This document shows positions 13,313 to 14,162 of a stretch of 14,162 bases of DNA, piece after piece (the stretch's first letter is position 1; every line of letters starts with the position of its first letter). The notes beneath the pieces are model-generated. The model searched no databases and had not been told where the DNA came from. It saw only the letters and a list, made by a program, of their open reading frames with translations. The stretch is from JBFWIL01 sp050256015 (GTDB taxonomy: Bacteria > Bacteroidota > Bacteroidia > Bacteroidales > Prolixibacteraceae), in NCBI GenBank assembly GCA_050256015.1, contig JBFWIL010000044.1, positions 1 through 14,162 on the forward strand, in the 5' to 3' direction. The position numbers and the translations under genes were made by a program.

Positions 13313-14162
13313 ATGTTATTTTTGTTTTTGTGCTTTTTTATTTCCGTATTTCTTGCACCTGTTAATGTCAGTGCGCAGCATGTCGCTGAACCCGTCCGGT
13401 TGGTGGTGGTGATCAATATTGAGCAGATGCGGGCGGATTACCTGCAGCGGTTTGCCTCCAGGTTCCGGGAAAATGGTTTTTTGCGGCTGGCAGGAGGGGG
13501 TGCCGTATGTTCAGATACGCGGATAAACCAGCATGTACTGAAAAACCTGACCGGAGTGCCGACGCTTTTTTCCGGGGTTTATCCGGCACGGCACGGGATT
13601 GTTGACGAAAGCTGGTATGACCGGCTGAAGGAGAAGGAGATTGATGCCCTGAAGGATAACGACTGCCTGACATTGGGCAGTGATTCCAGGGAGGGACAGC
13701 GTTCTCCGGCCCTGCTGCTAAGCGCCACGCTGGGCGACGTATTGAAGCTCTGCAGCAGGGGAAAGTCGAAAGTATTTTCAGTGGCCCTGAATGATTACAG
13801 CGCTGTTTTTTCTGCCGGCCATGCTGCCGACGGGGCATACTGGATGGACAACCAGACCGGGAACATGATTTCCAGTTCTTTTTATGTGGATCGTTTTCCC
13901 GGTTGGGCACTGAATTTCAACAACAAAAAGATGGCCGGGTATTTTTCCCGGCAGGAGTGGACCACCCTGCTATTGCCTTCCAGTTATAAGGAAAGCCTGC
14001 CGGACGATTACCCGCTGGAAAAAGGCTATTTCGGCAAATGGCGGCAATTTCCCTACCGCCTCAGTCAGCTGTTCTACCAGACAGGTAATTACAAGGTACT
14101 GAAAACCACTCCATATGGGAATGCCGTCGGCAATGAGTTGGCCATGGCCCTGATCGGTTCGG
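13313..14162 (+). CDS. PafA-like alkaline phosphatase/phosphodiesterase-superfamily protein, N-terminal part (runs off the right edge)
   Basis: 283 residues visible, open at the window end. The signal peptide is MLFLFLCFFISVFLAPVNVSA-Q. The mature part follows Bacteroidota PafA-type phosphatases in order: VVVINIEQMRADYL (31-44), LTGVPTLFSGVYPARHGIV (79-97), WYDR, GSDSREGQRSPALLLSATLGD (122-142), KSKVFSVALNDYSAVFSAGHAADGAYW (151-177), TTPYGN (265-270). The nucleophile Thr appears kept (Thr80), but by eye alignment the first metal-ligand Asp is Glu37, the phosphate-contact Asn is Glu99, and the Lys-x-Arg pair is Asn160-x-Tyr162. Other metal ligands (Asp, His) would lie beyond the window. So it is a superfamily member whose activity is uncertain: another phosphoester hydrolase, or a non-catalytic relative. 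Confidence 0.82.
   Translation, partial: MLFLFLCFFISVFLAPVNVSAQHVAEPVRLVVVINIEQMRADYLQRFASRFRENGFLRLAGGGAVCSDTRINQHVLKNLTGVPTLFSGVYPARHGIVDESWYDRLKEKEIDALKDNDCLTLGSDSREGQRSPALLLSATLGDVLKLCSRGKSKVFSVALNDYSAVFSAGHAADGAYWMDNQTGNMISSSFYVDRFPGWALNFNNKKMAGYFSRQEWTTLLLPSSYKESLPDDYPLEKGYFGKWRQFPYRLSQLFYQTGNYKVLKTTPYGNAVGNELAMALIGS

Noticed and set aside
1..14162. Mobile elements, CRISPR arrays, tRNA or rRNA genes, phage or defence genes
   Set aside because: No transposase or integrase motifs, terminal repeats, regularly spaced repeats, or tRNA/rRNA-like sequences were seen in reading either strand.

Overview
The window looks like chromosomal DNA from a member of the Bacteroidota, probably Bacteroidales. 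The evidence is promoter-like sequences of the TTTG / TAnnTTTG type (best example before the TetR gene), general lack of strong Shine-Dalgarno sequences, an FHS-type MFS permease of the kind common in Bacteroidales, a lipoprotein built on a GH20 plus PA14 plan, and a PafA-type phosphatase-superfamily protein. No RNA gene, IS element, CRISPR array or phage gene was seen. Base composition and gene style look even throughout, so nothing suggests recent transfer.

Left edge (1-1546): the 5' part of mnmA (tRNA 2-thiouridylase) reads leftward off the window. It is divergent from a 10-TM EamA/DMT permease gene.

Centre (1658-8756): a complete drug/metabolite export operon. It has a TetR/CecR-like regulator with its own promoter and operator-like repeats, a TolC-type outer membrane channel, a lipoprotein periplasmic adaptor, two separate ABC ATPases, and two ABC-2 permeases, and it ends in a strong hairpin plus T-run terminator. 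The order matches E. coli cecR-ybhGFSR, with two differences: YbhF is split into two genes, and a dedicated TolC is encoded in the operon. Residues at the ATP sites suggest one degenerate and one canonical site when the two ATPases pair.

Right (8775-14162): a leftward FHS-family MFS sugar permease with a long charged insert is divergent from a lipoprotein related to GH20 beta-N-acetylhexosaminidases. That lipoprotein keeps the outer domains, CHB_HEX_C and PA14 but lacks the middle of the barrel that carries the catalytic Asp-Glu pair. It is followed by a secreted protein of unknown function and the 5' part of a PafA-like alkaline-phosphatase-superfamily gene. The latter keeps the nucleophile Thr, but several other active-site residues are changed.

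Most notable points: the asymmetric ATPase pair, the apparently non-catalytic GH20 lipoprotein, the altered phosphatase-like protein, and several structured intergenic elements. All calls come from reading the sequence by eye; no database search or structure prediction was run.
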